Source: Ustulina deusta
Taxonomy: Eukaryota > Ascomycota > Sordariomycetes > Xylariales > Xylariaceae
Length of the DNA: 64,000 nt
Assembly (NCBI GenBank): GCA_023159155.1
Contig: JAJNNX010000023.1
Span: forward strand, 558,001 to 622,000
Direction: 5' to 3'
Shown here: one piece after another, positions 12,303-24,700 of the stretch
How the letters are laid out: each line of letters starts with the position of its first letter
Numbering within the stretch: the stretch's first letter is position 1
Position numbers and translations under genes: made by a program
Notes under the pieces: model-generated
What the model was told of the DNA's origin: nothing
What the model saw: only the letters and a program-made list of their open reading frames with translations
The model's database searches: none

Positions 12303-15300
12303 TACCCCAACTAATAAGGAGTTGTATAGTGGACCTATTAGTCCCACACCTATTTATATAAGCCATATAAATCAGACCCAAAAAATAGACCTACAGAGGA
12401 GACACAATAGAACTACGCGATCACCTCACATATGACTGACCGGCTCGCTAGGTGCCGCACACTAAAAATCCAACAAGTATTGCGATCGAAGACAACAGGC
12501 GGTAAGGCGGGATATAGATAAACGGATTGTCTAATTGTGCCTAACGACTAAAAGCCGCGCCCGCAGGTCATCGGTAGGCCTTGTTCGTTAAAACAAGCTG
12601 TAACAGTTTTAAGGGCTGGAACCGTTTTAATAGCTCGAACCATTTCAACGTTTATTACTCTCTGCATAAAACAATGCATAAATGCACAATGGCGGCTTCA
12701 CAGTCACCTGACTGATAGCTGACTGAGCCGAGCCTGAGAAAAGGCGGCAAGTGCGCTAAGCCTAGTTCGGTGCATACTTGGCATTTGTAAAACATAGAAC
12801 CGACGTGAATACCCAGTGTGATGGTGACCGAATTTGGCTAGAATACGTACCATCATGCATTACCTGAACTCACCTATGCCTACTACGGTAACCTCCAGAC
12901 AGCAGCCAACCTAGATAGGTTAGTGTCTTGTACCGAGCATTCGCCGTCATCATGGCATGGATATATTGGCAAAAATGGTATCCTACACTAGGTATACACA
13001 CACTAGGTTGGCCACCTATACCTACTTCATACCCAGTCATCCGAATTCCAGTCTCCGATACCTACTATCAATCTAGTGGAATAATCATAAGATCAACCGT
13101 CATATGATCCTATCTGATGGGTGAGTCGTCCTTTTTGATTGTTTGACGCTTAGTGTAAGCGACGGATAACATACACTACACTACAGGTACGGTAGGTATA
13201 CAAGGTATTCAGTACTTCCACATTTGGAGATCTGATGCAGGGATGAAAGGCCGAGGCGCCTTTCTCCCTTCCCAGCTTGGGCGACTTCACGCTCTTTCAG
13301 ACAGCTTGGCGCCGAATCGTCTTAGTGTACACTTATAGAGTCAGCTACCTATACTACCTCGATAGATTCTGGCTCTGTTTCATCTCTCAGCCATTGGGAA
13401 GCCTTAACGTAGCACGACCATCGCGCCATAGTTTCACTAATTCAAGCTTTTGCAAGCCGTGGTGTCGGTCTTGAGAACTCGTTTAACAATCGAGACTATC
13501 ACCATGAGCTACGCTAGTATAGTTTGCCAGGAAGCTCAAATCATTCTTTATGAAATAGGGAACCGAGTGCGATCCAAGTTGATAAGTCGGAAACCTGGCC
13601 CTTATTGAATGTATGTTAGTGTAGACTAGTATTACTTCAGCAACTTGTACTCCTTCCAATTCTATTCAGGAGAAATCCACGCATTACCTGAGACCTACAC
13701 TAGTGTAGGTACCCTTGGGGAAATGCAACCTTGTGACCAGTACCGAATGTTCTCAATGTGCACTAGAGGTAGTGTAGGTAGTGTATACTACCTACCCTAG
13801 GGAGTATCTTCAAATTAGTGCACTACCTAGGCATGTATGCCATAACCCACACAAAACCCTCCGCCAACAGGCATCACCAACTTCAACGAATACCTACCTA
13901 CTACTTTAGGTCACTCGTAGAGGAAGAATCAGAACCAACAGCCCCCAGTACCATGAAGTCAACACGCCACTTGAATATCGAAACACCTACCATTATACCT
14001 AAAACCTATGTGTAGTATGGAGTTGTTTTGATTTAAACGAACGAAGCTCCAACGTAGTGTAGTATAGTATATGCTTGTAGGTATTTCGTTCGCATGTAAC
14101 TACTATACTAGACCAGAAGAAGCAGGACAACAATTCCACCCTGGTACGTCCCTGGGATCAAAGCACCACTCGGGAGTCCAGCCAGTACGGTTCTCCATTG
14201 ACAACCCAGTGGACTGGACAATAAGTTCAAGATTCGGGCGAACCTGCCTTTTACCGGGGGTATCGTCGTACCTCTTCAGGCAACGACGGCGACTTTACCG
14301 AGCAAATTCTTCCTCCTTCAGGACAGCAATCCCGTAAGTTCGAACGTACACACCGGCGCCTTTTGTGGAAGCGTGTACTGCAACCTCCCTTCCTACTATT
14401 AGCACGCTATCAACTCAGCCTACTTTAGGGAGGACAGGCCGTTGCCTGAAGATACGAGATTCTTAAACCAGGAGAAAGCACTGACTCTGGTTCCCTAGGT
14501 AGGTAAGATCTGGGTCTCCTTAAGCTTTACAATTCCGGCTATTATAGCACACTAGTGTGGTGTACATTATGCTTACAGCGGGCAAACGCTATCCTGCTAC
14601 CTTGCAAGTTACCTCCTATAAAACTCTATCCCTACCGTATATCATAAATTCCCGGTCTCCTTTAACCTTCTTCATGAACGGCCAACACGGTGCGGAGAGA
14701 CCTGGCAATGGCTACACTACACTATACCTTATGCCAACAACCACGTAACTATCTCTTGGCGATGCTACGTCGCCAAAAGATATTGTCCTCGTTGGATAAT
14801 AGTGTAGTAAGATTCAAATAAATCTGGGGCTTTTCTCTCCAGTATACTAGTGTAGTGTAGGTGACGCAGCCAAAGCGAGGGTAGCTACAAGTAGGTATCA
14901 AGGCCGTTTAATTAAATATTCTCGTATTTCGTCGGAGAAAATGAGAACATCAATGTGATGCCCCTACACTAGATACTTAGAGAAGGAGATGTTTCTGAAC
15001 GCCGTATCGGTGAGACATATACATGGCAAATAGGGGTACTCAATACCATGTCTAGGTACCGTACCACTTGCCGACTTTTTCTGTGCCCGGATCCTCCTGA
15101 GCTCCGAAAGCGGTTTGCTAAGGATAATGAAAAAGTGATGACTTACACTATACCATCTATCCCAATACTCCTTTCTCGTCCAGATCAATTATCATTTACC
15201 CTTAAATGTCAGGAGGGCAAGACCAAGTATAAACGATAAGAAAGAAAAATCAAATAGGAAACACAAGTTTCAATGTTCAGTACTATCTAGTACCTACACC

Positions 15301-16469
15301 ACCAAGTCTCCAAACCAATTGTTAATTCACGCTGTCGGAAAATACAGTATTGTTGATCCCGGGGCGGGAAGGTAAATCCACCTATGGATCATGAAAGACA
15401 CGTGCGACACCGGGATACATCAGACGAAACCAGTTCTATTGAAAATCTTAAGGGTTACCTACTATTACTGGCGAGCTATCCAGTGAGTTGGGTTCGATTT
15501 CTGACAGCGCTATTGGTATTCGCTGGATAGCTCATTTACTATACAATAGTTTATCGTGCAATAGGTCCTAACAAGCTTTTATCCTTACGAGTCCTAATCG
15601 AACATGACAAAACGGGAAATGAGAAAAGGGAGAAAAAAAAATATTCAACCATCAATTACTCTCAAGATCTGCCTCCGTGATTGGTAGGTTGTACTTGACC
15701 AAACATTACCTATCGATTTTCATCCCTTATCAGCCAGCCGATTAAGGGGTTTATTTCCAGACTATGTTCACAGGAAAAAAAAAGGGGGGGGAAGGGGGGC
15801 ATTCTTGATCACACAGCGGGTGAAGCATTATGATACACCCTCTGCACATAGATAGATGAAACGGCAGTACAATCATTCACGTAAATCCCGAAAACCTAAA
15901 GCAATTCACTTCTCGATCACATCTCCTGCCGTCAGGCACCTGTCTAGACGCAGACGCTCACCGAGCCCTCCTAAGCGCCGCCAGAATTCCTTTTCAGGAC
16001 GAAAACCGCACTACTGTACGTCTTAAGCGCCGAACCAGTACCTACTACATTAGGCCCACGATCCCCTCGACATGCCCCCGCGGGGAAAGCAGGCGCTAAA
16101 AAGGTAAGAAGAGATCGTCATCGTCGGCTCCATTCGGCGGTTAAAAGGCTTGATGACAATGAAGATCATCACTACAATCGTAAATCCCCAATACGTCTCG
16201 TCGCGCGTCTATACTTGTATACGCTAGATAGGCTAGTTAGGTACGTATGTGGATATCCAGTTTCTATTTCTAGTCCAGGTATCTTCTCTTCCAACTCGGC
16301 ATACTGTCCACGTGTAGTGTGTAATGTGGCTATCTGGATATCTGGATACCTAGATACGTTATAGATCGACATGAGACCAGTTTATGGATCATCACGGTCG
16401 GGCTACTGAGATGATCCATAATAAGACCTCATCACGCCCCATTCCTTACCCGCCTTCTATACCTAACTT
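12303..16469. other. Intergenic region, no gene recognised
   Basis: About 4.2 kb of ordinary base composition. The frames present are short (62-88 codons), mostly without family features, and are scattered on both strands. The region is rich in short motifs of the type TAGTGTAG / CTACACTA and GTACCTAC. A purine tract (A9 then G runs) lies at 15774-15799. Nothing supports a gene. Confidence 0.6.
15473..15533. repeat. Inverted repeat, 14 bp arms
   Basis: GAGCTATCCAGTGA and TCGCTGGATAGCTC form arms with one mismatch around a loop of about 33 nt. The loop begins with GGGTTCGATTTC, which resembles a tRNA B box. No matching A box or cloverleaf could be built, so I call it only an inverted repeat. 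Confidence 0.5.
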
Positions 16470-18541
16470 CTAGCCGCCGGCGCCCCGCTGTATCCTCCTC
16501 AACCGCTCCTCAGCCGCACGCGCTCTGCGCTCGCGATCCAGCTTCATGCGCTGTTCAGGCGTGAGTCCGCGAGCCTCTTCCTCACGACGGTCCTGCGCGG
16601 AGCGAGGCACGCCAGCATCGAGCACGCTGCGACCCTTCCCCGTTTTCGCGTCTCCCATCTTGGGACCCTCGCGGCGCAGCCGAATTTCTTCGGCGGCACG
16701 ACGCTCGGCTTCCTTGCGTTCGGCCTCAATGCGCTCACGCTCCTCGCGTCGCTCGGCGTCCGCACGCTTCAGGGCCGTGGGCACGTGTGCCGCATCCCAG
16801 CCCCACGCCGACTCTCCTAGCTCGTCGCGCGCTACCCGAAACGCGTCCCGTGTTGAGCGGTCACCAGCAAGGTCGAAGGGCGTCTTGCCCTCATTGCTTT
16901 GCAGCGTTGGATCCGCGCCTGCTTTGAGGAGTAACCCTGAGACGAGCGCGGCCGAGTTCTGGCTTGCTGCCAGGTGCAGAGGTGTCGGCGCATGGTGATT
17001 TTGTTGTGAGTCAGCAGGCTGAAACCGGAAGTCCGGTTGCAGGTCGTTACTCTTGAGGTAAGAGAGGAGGGCGGGTAACTTTGAACGTCGAATGAAGGCT
17101 TGAAGCTGTGATGTGTGTAGCTGTGCCGTCTCTTCTTCCTCGGTCAGCTTTGGGGTTGCCGGCTTGTTGGGTTTCGTTAGGGCTGCCTTGGGGGAGGATT
17201 CTTGCGCAGGCTTTGTTGTTTGTGCAGGGTCAATCTCTCTAATCTTGAGCCGGGTGAGCTCGATAAAGGAGCGCATCAGCTCGTTTTGGGTAGCTCGCCG
17301 CGTGCTGAAAGGAAATCCCCGTATGCGTGGATCATTCACTCGTAGAACCTGACCTTCGTAGGGACCGAAAAGTGTCCTCCGATTTGTTGCGCCAGTGGCG
17401 CGAACGAACAGCAGCTCGGCAGTATCGAGAAGGCCCTTCCAGTCTTGTAGAAGGAGGCGAACCTCGTCCGTGAGAGCTTGTTCGTTGTACCGACGAATGC
17501 TGGAACCAGCAGAATGTGCATTTCCCTTGGCATTGTCATTTGCCGACTGAGAACCACCCTGTTTTCTTCTCGTAGTATACCGATGGAAGGTCTTATGTGC
17601 GAGGACAGTCGCCTCCCTATTCATGGGTCCAACCGTACCATGTTTTGTCTGCCGGGGCGCGAGCGACACCACCATGGCGGCGAAATGGCCGCCACCAATC
17701 ATGCACAAAAAAATGTGCGGTCCTTTGTACGGTCCGGACACAAGGGGTCCATCTGCCTTCGGCTTGGGTATTGATATGGGATCTAGCTGTTTTTTCTTGA
17801 TGACGTTGGTGATATTGGACTCGTCCTTCAGGTCTTCTGGTGAAAATATCGTACGGTATATGCCAAAATAGCTGTTTGTCGGCAACAGAGGCGAACCGAA
17901 CCACAGTAGCGGTGGTTTGCCACCCCCTCTTTGCCTCGGCCTTGTGAGGCCATCGCCTTCTTCGCCTGCGCCGGCATTTGCGCTGTTCGTCGGCGCATTC
18001 CAGTCGGCTAACGTAGCCTGCTTCTTGAGCAAGGCAGTCAGGGTGCTCTCCTTGGTACTCCGGTCATCTTCATCGTCGTCGGATTCAGACGACTCGGAGC
18101 CCGATAGACTCTCGTCCAAATCGCCGACCAGCTTCTCGAATTCGACTTCGGAGACGGGCTTATTGCGTCGCAGCTTCAGCTTGAGGTTGTAGTGGTGCCA
18201 GTCCGACTTCTGATGGCTGCGTTGGTCGTCGACGCTCGCGAACGACAGGCCACAGAGCGAGCATGCTTGAGACCCGACGACGAGGGCTTCGGTCGGCGGG
18301 TTTCGCGCAGGATCGTGCGATGCGGGACTGGAGGGCGACGGCGTGTCCGTGTCGAGGTCGAGGTGGTGCGACTCGGCGTCTGCTTTGAGGGTGAGGGTTG
18401 AGAGGACTTCGTGGGGCAAATCGTAGACTGCGATGGCGGGGTGGGTGATTAGCGAGAGGGCCAACAAGGGATAAGTAAGTAAGTACCGTAGAGGGGCCGC
18501 TTTAAGAGGTCTTCTGTCTTTTTGTCCGTGGCCGGCGCCAT
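16470..18541 (-). CDS. vms1: Vms1/ANKZF1-type peptidyl-tRNA hydrolase (RQC)
   Basis: Releases nascent chains from tRNA on stalled 60S subunits and links them to Cdc48; cytosolic and mitochondria-associated in yeast (family knowledge). The long frame lacks an ATG. A first exon 18541-18487 begins ATGGCGCCG, and a 59 nt intron (18486-18428, GTACTT...GCAG, branch CTAAT) joins it to give RPLYVYDLP, the conserved family N-terminus. Spliced product 670 aa. In order: C2H2 zinc finger (C74, C77, H90, H96 or H97); acidic linker; VLRF1 domain about 250-420 with the GGSQ loop, Q312 being the expected catalytic glutamine (yeast Q295); ankyrin repeats about 500-552; basic coiled coil; and a perfect VCP-interacting motif RX5AAX2R at 650-660. 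All key elements are present, so it should be active. Upstream lie a Cys-rich gene and Rqc2. Confidence 0.93.
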
Positions 18542-19589
18542 TCTCCTACCGTGGACGGATTGCCCTGGGAGGGAAGGGAATGTATGGGGGGAGGATGACA
18601 TAAAATTCGGCCAAGTTGCTGTATGTAGTGCTGCGACGGGGATCGGGTTCTTATGACGAAAGACATGTGCGCGCTGTTAGAGCAGGAACATCTTAGCTAT
18701 ACTACATGTAGGTACCTGGGGAGGTACCTGCAGCACTAGATAAAATATGTACCGATCTACTAGGTATGTAAGTAGTTACGTATGTATTCCAATACCATAC
18801 TACTTACCTAAGGTACCTTAGGTTAGGTACCTATTAACTATAGCTCTGCTCTGTTCATTTTTCAGCATCAAAACAACAACACCGGGTGACTCAACCGGCC
18901 GTAGTATGATTCATTTCTTCCAAGTCAGCCTTCATATTGCACCGCCACTCCCCTCCTTCGCATGACGTAGAAACCACACCAGATGACTTAGTTGCATTCT
19001 AATTAGTTTGACATCTCTAACTGCAACCACGATACTCACTATGCCAAGTACGTACGGTTCGGGACCGCCTGTTCGCTGCATCGTCACTCATACGGTATTT
19101 TGAAGACTCCCACTAACCGTTGTATAAGAAGCTACAAAGTCTCGAGCACAATAACATTCTCGTACCAGCACAATGAAGGCTGGTCAAAGCAATCATGTGC
19201 TGACAAAGACAGCGAACATATCCCCAGGGTGACAGTGAAAGAGACTTGTTTGTACAGAGGCTACGTATGAGTAAAAGAACCTGATCTCGCGATGAATAGA
19301 CAGGAACGCCCTGTCAATGTCTTCTTTTTCACCAGAGACAATGGCATAGTCCAAATCCGTGACATACATAACTCCCTTGCTCTCCTCCCTCTTCTTCTCC
19401 TGTCCGAAAATAACCTTCCCCAGATCAGACAGTAAGTTGACAGGATCAGCTTCCTAGGAGAGAGAGACAGAGCGCATCAGTTATCATCTTTCCTAGGTCT
19501 TGTCTACCTTTTTTATTTTTTTTTCGTATAAATTTTCGTTCCTGCGCTATATAACACTACTTTCTCTTATCTGGAACAACTCGGACAAG
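18542..19589. other. Intergenic region between divergent vms1 and the Cys-rich gene
   Basis: About 1 kb serving as the promoter region of both flanking genes. It contains clustered GTACCTA motifs (18710-18840), a minus-strand putative exon (19193-19453, listed separately) and a TATATAA box-like word at 19548-19554, 36 nt before the ATG of the plus-strand gene. Confidence 0.6.
19193..19453 (-). pseudogene. Putative orphan exon or gene relic
   Basis: A minus-strand open stretch of 86 codons begins right after a good acceptor: CTGAT branch-like word, pyrimidine tract, then CTCCTAG. It reads EADPVNLLSDLGKVIFGQEKK and continues with an acidic, helical-looking sequence (YVTDLDYAIVSG, EDIDRAFLSIHREI) before a poorer 3' part and a TGA. 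Composition looks like protein, but I find no upstream exon: the next DNA belongs to the promoter and start of the plus-strand gene. The only in-frame ATG lies 28 codons in and would give 58 aa. It may be an exon of a real small gene overlapping the neighbour, or a remnant. The family is not recognised. Confidence 0.3.
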
Positions 19590-21341
19590 ATGTGCGGGTG
19601 CCGGAGAAGTACATATCTCTGCCAATGTCGACATAAAGAGCGGATAATAGAGCGCTGTCACGTCTACCAGCTTCGAGAAGCAGGGTCCTGCTGGGCGTGG
19701 TGTTTTCCTATGTGTCGTACCACAGTTCGACGGCATCGCCTCCAGCGCGTTTGCCGAGAGTGCGATGACTACTTCCTTGAAAAGTACGGCGACGAACACT
19801 ACAAGAGATTCATCCAGTTTTTTCTCGAGTACAAGGATAGCAAGGGCTGGGGAAAGACCGCTATCGATCCGCGCACCGTACCGCGTGAGGTTCTCCTGAA
19901 GCGTCAATCTGCTCCGCCTCGCCTCGGAAGTCAGATGGACAGACGGGTCCAAGCCCGGGGACAGCCCTACCAAATCAATCAGCCCATGGTTCTGACTACC
20001 GCACCTGCCATCCGTCAGCGCGAGCGCCGTCCAACACCAGCTAACGACAACGACAGGTCTCCGGGGCCGGCGGCCGGGATGAGCCGACGACCAGCCCGAC
20101 AACCAGTTCAAATGAACCCACAATTGGCTCCTGCAGAGCGTGCCGGCACACCCTTCCCACACGAGCGCACTCCAAGCCCTCATGGCGAATCGCGTAGCGT
20201 CATTATCACGCTTTCGCCCTCGAATGCACACTTCCTCCCCCCAAAGGTAAGTGGTGGCGGCATCAAGCGCCTAGGCCCATCATACATCCCTAACAAGGAC
20301 AATCCTCTACCCACTGACCCGAGTCTGTTCGTAGTCGAAGATGACGAGGGGGAAGATGATGACAGTGACGAAGCCGTAGGCAAAGAGCGTGTATTCACCC
20401 CCTCACCAGTGCCCAAGTATGAAAGCACCAAGCTCCCACCCGGACTCGTCGTGGTCCCGGAGCTAGCTCACCTTGATCAGGGCCGACGAACAGACAGAGT
20501 CCGCTACCGTCGTAGCTTCCTGGAAATCGAGCAGCCGGCCCCCAAAACTTACAAAGTTCCGAAAGAGTCAATGCCTCTTCGGAACGCCGATAGCCTATCT
20601 GACATCAGCCTCGTGAAGAAGCTCACCAAGATAGCGAGGGATATAGACATTCCCAACATCGACTACATCGAGTACCAAGGGAAGCTCGTACCCATATTAA
20701 TGACTCCACCACCGGGGAGGCGCAGGACACGCACGCCTACACCTCCTCCAACTGCTGGTTCCTCCGATCCAGACGCCGGACCGTACAGCTACAACGGCAC
20801 CGAAGCCATCGACATCGCCATCGCCGCAAACGCCGTACCTGATTCCCTAATCCCGGGCAAAGGTGAACCCGGCAGGCAAGATGGTGGTGCCACGAGGTCT
20901 CCCTCTACATATTTCGTCACGACACGTGCAGACGCGTACTCGCCGACGGGCGCCTCCGCTCGGGTCCATCGCTCACCTTCTCACGAAAGGATTGTTATCC
21001 CGCCGCCACAGCGCCTCGACGGCGTCCTGATCCCTTCGGCGTGCCCCCACCACCACCACAATCACGGCAAAGGAAACGAGCGTGCCGACTGCATGGCCTG
21101 TCGCGGCTCTTTCTTCAAGGAGCGCGGGCTCCCCTCCCAAACCTACGTCCAGCAGGAGTGCCGATCCGCCGCGCTTGCGCCGCATTCTCCCATGTTAGTG
21201 TCCGTGCATGTTCCGGAGCGCAGGTATAGCTGTGCCGTGCAGTCGTGCTACTGTAACGACGAGAACGACGAGAACAACAAGTGCCCTTCTTGTCGCGAGC
21301 GCGATAGCATCGCCAGAGAACTCCACACGGCGTGGATATGA
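19590..21341 (+). CDS. Cys-rich fungal protein of unknown function
   Basis: 583 aa, read without interruption. The frame is open from 19500, but the first in-frame ATG is at 19590 (AAGATGTGC), followed by a striking start, MCGCRRSTYLCQCRHKER, so I start there; a TATATAA lies 36 nt upstream. The N-terminal ~100 residues carry about a dozen Cys and several His (CGC, CQC, CWAWCFPMC, CRECDD), suggesting a zinc- or metal-binding fold. A long disordered Pro/Ser/Arg-rich middle follows, with an acidic patch (DDEGEDDDSDE). The C-terminus is again Cys/His-rich: an HHHHNH run, ADCMACRGS, CAVQSCYCN, CPSC. No catalytic motif was recognised. It lies between two RQC genes and converges with Rqc2. A GTAAGT at 20247 looks like a donor, but the frame stays open and no acceptor at a sensible distance was found. 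Confidence 0.75.
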   Translation: MCGCRRSTYLCQCRHKERIIERCHVYQLREAGSCWAWCFPMCRTTVRRHRLQRVCRECDDYFLEKYGDEHYKRFIQFFLEYKDSKGWGKTAIDPRTVPREVLLKRQSAPPRLGSQMDRRVQARGQPYQINQPMVLTTAPAIRQRERRPTPANDNDRSPGPAAGMSRRPARQPVQMNPQLAPAERAGTPFPHERTPSPHGESRSVIITLSPSNAHFLPPKVSGGGIKRLGPSYIPNKDNPLPTDPSLFVVEDDEGEDDDSDEAVGKERVFTPSPVPKYESTKLPPGLVVVPELAHLDQGRRTDRVRYRRSFLEIEQPAPKTYKVPKESMPLRNADSLSDISLVKKLTKIARDIDIPNIDYIEYQGKLVPILMTPPPGRRRTRTPTPPPTAGSSDPDAGPYSYNGTEAIDIAIAANAVPDSLIPGKGEPGRQDGGATRSPSTYFVTTRADAYSPTGASARVHRSPSHERIVIPPPQRLDGVLIPSACPHHHHNHGKGNERADCMACRGSFFKERGLPSQTYVQQECRSAALAPHSPMLVSVHVPERRYSCAVQSCYCNDENDENNKCPSCRERDSIARELHTAWI

Positions 21342-21778
21342 GTGAATTGAGTAAGTAAATGAAACGAAAAAAAAGAAGCAGAAAACCAAAAACGTAGATC
21401 GAGCAGTTCGCGGGATTGCCAGAGTGTTTCGTATGTTCTGGGTAGGTTCACTATACGCGTTTATATTTTACCGTGTAGCGATGTAATGTCTCCTTTTATC
21501 TCGCACTTTTCCTTTGGGGGTTAAATAGAATAGATTGAATACATATACACTTACACATATCACTGTCTTAGTCCTGCAATCGTGAGCCATAGGTTTCCCT
21601 CTAGGATGTAATTCCGGTGTGATCTGAGACGTACGTTGATAAATCTTAGGTAGACTGCCAAATGCAAGCATTCGATTCCTGTCAGTCCGTAGAATTGCTT
21701 TTGTGGTGACCAACACGGCAGGTTATGCGCAACGTTTTAGATACAGACTATATACCACACGAACCTATGACAAACACA
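21342..21778. other. 3' region between convergent genes
   Basis: 437 bp between the stop of the plus-strand Cys-rich gene and the stop of the minus-strand Rqc2 gene. It is AT-leaning, as expected for two facing 3' untranslated regions. No further gene is seen. Confidence 0.6.
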
Positions 21779-24700
21779 TCATTTCTTCTTCCCCCCTTTA
21801 CCACCTCCCTTCCCCTTTCCTTGCCCGCCGCTACCACCACCTCCTCCGCTTCCACTGGCGCCTCCGCTCGACATGACCTTTAAGCTCTTGAGGGGCACAG
21901 TATTGATAACATCCTCGGGTTTGATGGCCTTGATGAGGTCGACCTCTCGAGGCCACATGCGTTCTTTATCCACGCTCTTCTCGTCGACGACACCCTTTTT
22001 GTTCGAGGCGGCTTTCCACCCCTCCAGGATCTCCTTGACGGCCTTCCCCTTCTTCTGTGTCCCAGGCTGGAGTTTGACCTTGTACTTGCAGCGGCCGAGC
22101 GCGGCGTACGGCGCACATAGTGCCACGACCTCGAGGATCTCGTCGCCCAGGAGAGGCGTGCCGACGAGGGCGTCAAGCGGCGAGAGATTCGCAACCTCGT
22201 CTGGGTCGAGCATCTCGATGCCTTCGTCGAGCATAACCTTACGTACTTCCTCGTGCTCTGCCGTCTCGCGTTGTTGCCGCTGGTGCTGGGCACGACGGCG
22301 TTCTCGCGCCACTCCCAAAGCGGCTTCTCGCTCCTCTTTAGCTTTTGCCTCGGCTTCTGCTCGTCGCTTTCCAGCCGATGCCCCGATGAGTGCTTCTATG
22401 GCGGCGCGATCTTCCTCATCCTGGTCTTTATACTTGGCGGCAATTTTCTTTGCCTTGGCGCGCTGCCCTCTCTTTGCTTGCCGCTCCTTCTTTTTAGGCT
22501 GAGTGGACTGCCCGTCGATGGACGAATAATTTTGATTCCCGTTGCTTGTCGTTAATGTATCTGCTTCTGTCGTAACATCCTCACCTTCCATGGCCTGCTC
22601 CTCCTGTTCTGGATCCTGACTCGGCTCGGATGACTTAGAGGCCGGGGGCTCCTCGGCAATCGCCAGCTGGCCCATTTGCTCCGATGGTTCCGCCTCGTCC
22701 ACAGTGTTCGGATGCTCACCATCCCCTCCGTTGCCTCTGAATGATTGGAGAGGATTTGCTCTCGCTTGGAATTCCTCCTCTTCGGGAACGCTTTCTTCGG
22801 AATCGCTTTCTGCATGTAACCCATCCTCTTGAGTAGCCACATTATCACAAAGTCTAGTGTCTTTAGATGGAGCCGGAGCTTCCGATGGAGTTTCAGACCG
22901 CACAGGTGCATCATAGAGGCGATGCTTCAGATGTTTCGCCTTACTTTCCTCGCTAACCTTGAACATCAAAGCGAAACCCATAATGAGTTGAGAGGCAGGT
23001 AAGAAGTTCTTCTTTCCACGAACCATGAAAGATCCCGTAGGCAGAAATTCTCCTGTCGGCGCAGATTTTGATACTTGATCAGCTGTGACCCACCAAGCGG
23101 ACATAGAAGCTTTTGAATCCCAGGCAGATGAGGAACAGACTGAAAGAGATCCGGCTTGCGATAATGTCGAAGGCGGTATCGGCGCGTCAGGTGTATTCGG
23201 ATTGTTCTTGATAACAACACTCGCTGCACCATGAAGATCGGCATGAACGTAGATATCTCCCTTTTTTAAATATCGTCTATAAAGCAATTCGTTTTGTTGA
23301 GCATCCTTACCGCCGAGCACCAGGTATCCGTCGGTGGACAAGAACCAGACGAATTTCTCGAACCACATTTGCCGGCGGATAGGCTGGAGAACCGGTTTTT
23401 CTTGTTTGAGCCCTTTTTTCAACTCGGCTTCGATTTTTTGGCTTGCGCTTTTGAGGGCAATCTCAGACTGTTGTTTGGTTTTCTCCTCTTTAACCGCGGC
23501 CACCTTCCTTTCGCCATAATACTCTCGAGCGTTACCGTATGGGGATATACCCAGGTTGATATCGACAGCCAGCCGCCCATTCTGGTTCTTCATACTCGAA
23601 TTTACGCTTCCGCCAAAACCGCTATCGAAATCTTCAGAAGAGTCCGTTTCATACGCCTCATCTTCATCTTCTTCGTCTTCTTCGGCTTCACCGAGCAAAA
23701 CAGTAATGATGTTCTCGTGAAGCTTGAGGGGGAGCGCAATGATGGCGGCCACAGGATTGTTTAGCCGTTTCTCCCTATCTATCAATTTTCCAATATCTTC
23801 CCAGTCCATGCCCTGGAATATTAACCCATTCACGGCATCCATAGCCTCCTGGACTCTTTCTATGTTGGCTTCAATAGCATTAGCCTTGCGGATATTTATA
23901 GTCTGCACTGCTTGCAAGCCCTCGATCCGCTTTGCCTGGTCAGCCTTGGCGGCCTCTAATTTTCGCCTGGCAGCAGCTTCCCGTTCAGTCAAGCGCGACT
24001 CGAGCTTTTGTCCCTCGATTGAGGAAAAAAAATCATCTACTGTTTTGTTGAAGTTGTCAAAATCGAGAACGGCGTATATCGGGTTCTCTTCGAATTGACG
24101 GGGCAAGAAGGGGTGAAAATCTTCATATAGTAAGGATTTCTTTGGTTGTTGTTCACCCTGAGTAGACCCTTCTGGCGGTTCTTCGGCTCCCGGTCCCCTT
24201 TTCGCAAATATATAACCGCTACACGTGTCCGAGCTGATTATATCTTCTACCAGGTCCCGGCCTCCTTGGAGCGTCAGGAGGAGATGGTCTAACAACTCTT
24301 CGTTGTCCCGGACAGCTGCCGGCTGTACAGTAGAGTCAAAGTTGGTTCTCTTCATCGCGTGATCCAGCAATACCGGAGGTAACTCGTTTATTGTAACGGC
24401 CAGCCCTTTCCTCAACTCGTCCCCGGACTTCTTCTTGATCTTTTTAGCAGCCGTGGTTGGCACGGTACCCCTCTCGATGATGGTCTGAAGAGCTTCTCGT
24501 AGGCGATCCTTGGTAAGTGGTGGGATGCCGCCATAGTTCTGCCTATTCTCCAGCGAGTATGTCAGACCCGGGCGCTGTGGCTCCTGGCCTTCACCTTCGG
24601 GTACATTGCGCAGCAGAGTCAGGATCTTCAGCTCGTTGTCAGTTAAGATGACGTTGCCACCAGCGAAGAACTCAAGGTATATCCTGTAGAGTCCATCGCT

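Noticed and set aside
15482..15505. tRNA gene at GGTTCGATTTC
   Set aside because: A B-box-like word only; no A box at the right spacing and no acceptor stem could be paired.
16546..16998. Plus-strand 150-codon frame inside vms1
   Set aside because: Antisense shadow of the conserved ankyrin/coiled-coil region; Ser/Arg-rich composition follows from the opposite strand.
19500..19589. Extra 30 residues at the start of the Cys-rich protein
   Set aside because: The frame opens at a TTG and crosses the TATATAA region; the first in-frame ATG is 19590, followed by the Cys-rich start.
20246..20275. Intron in the Cys-rich gene at GTAAGT
   Set aside because: The nearest acceptor would give a 28 nt intron, too short, and the frame is open through it.
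21873..22502. Plus-strand 209-codon frame inside rqc2
   Set aside because: Shadow of the NFACT-C region of Rqc2 on the other strand; no family features.
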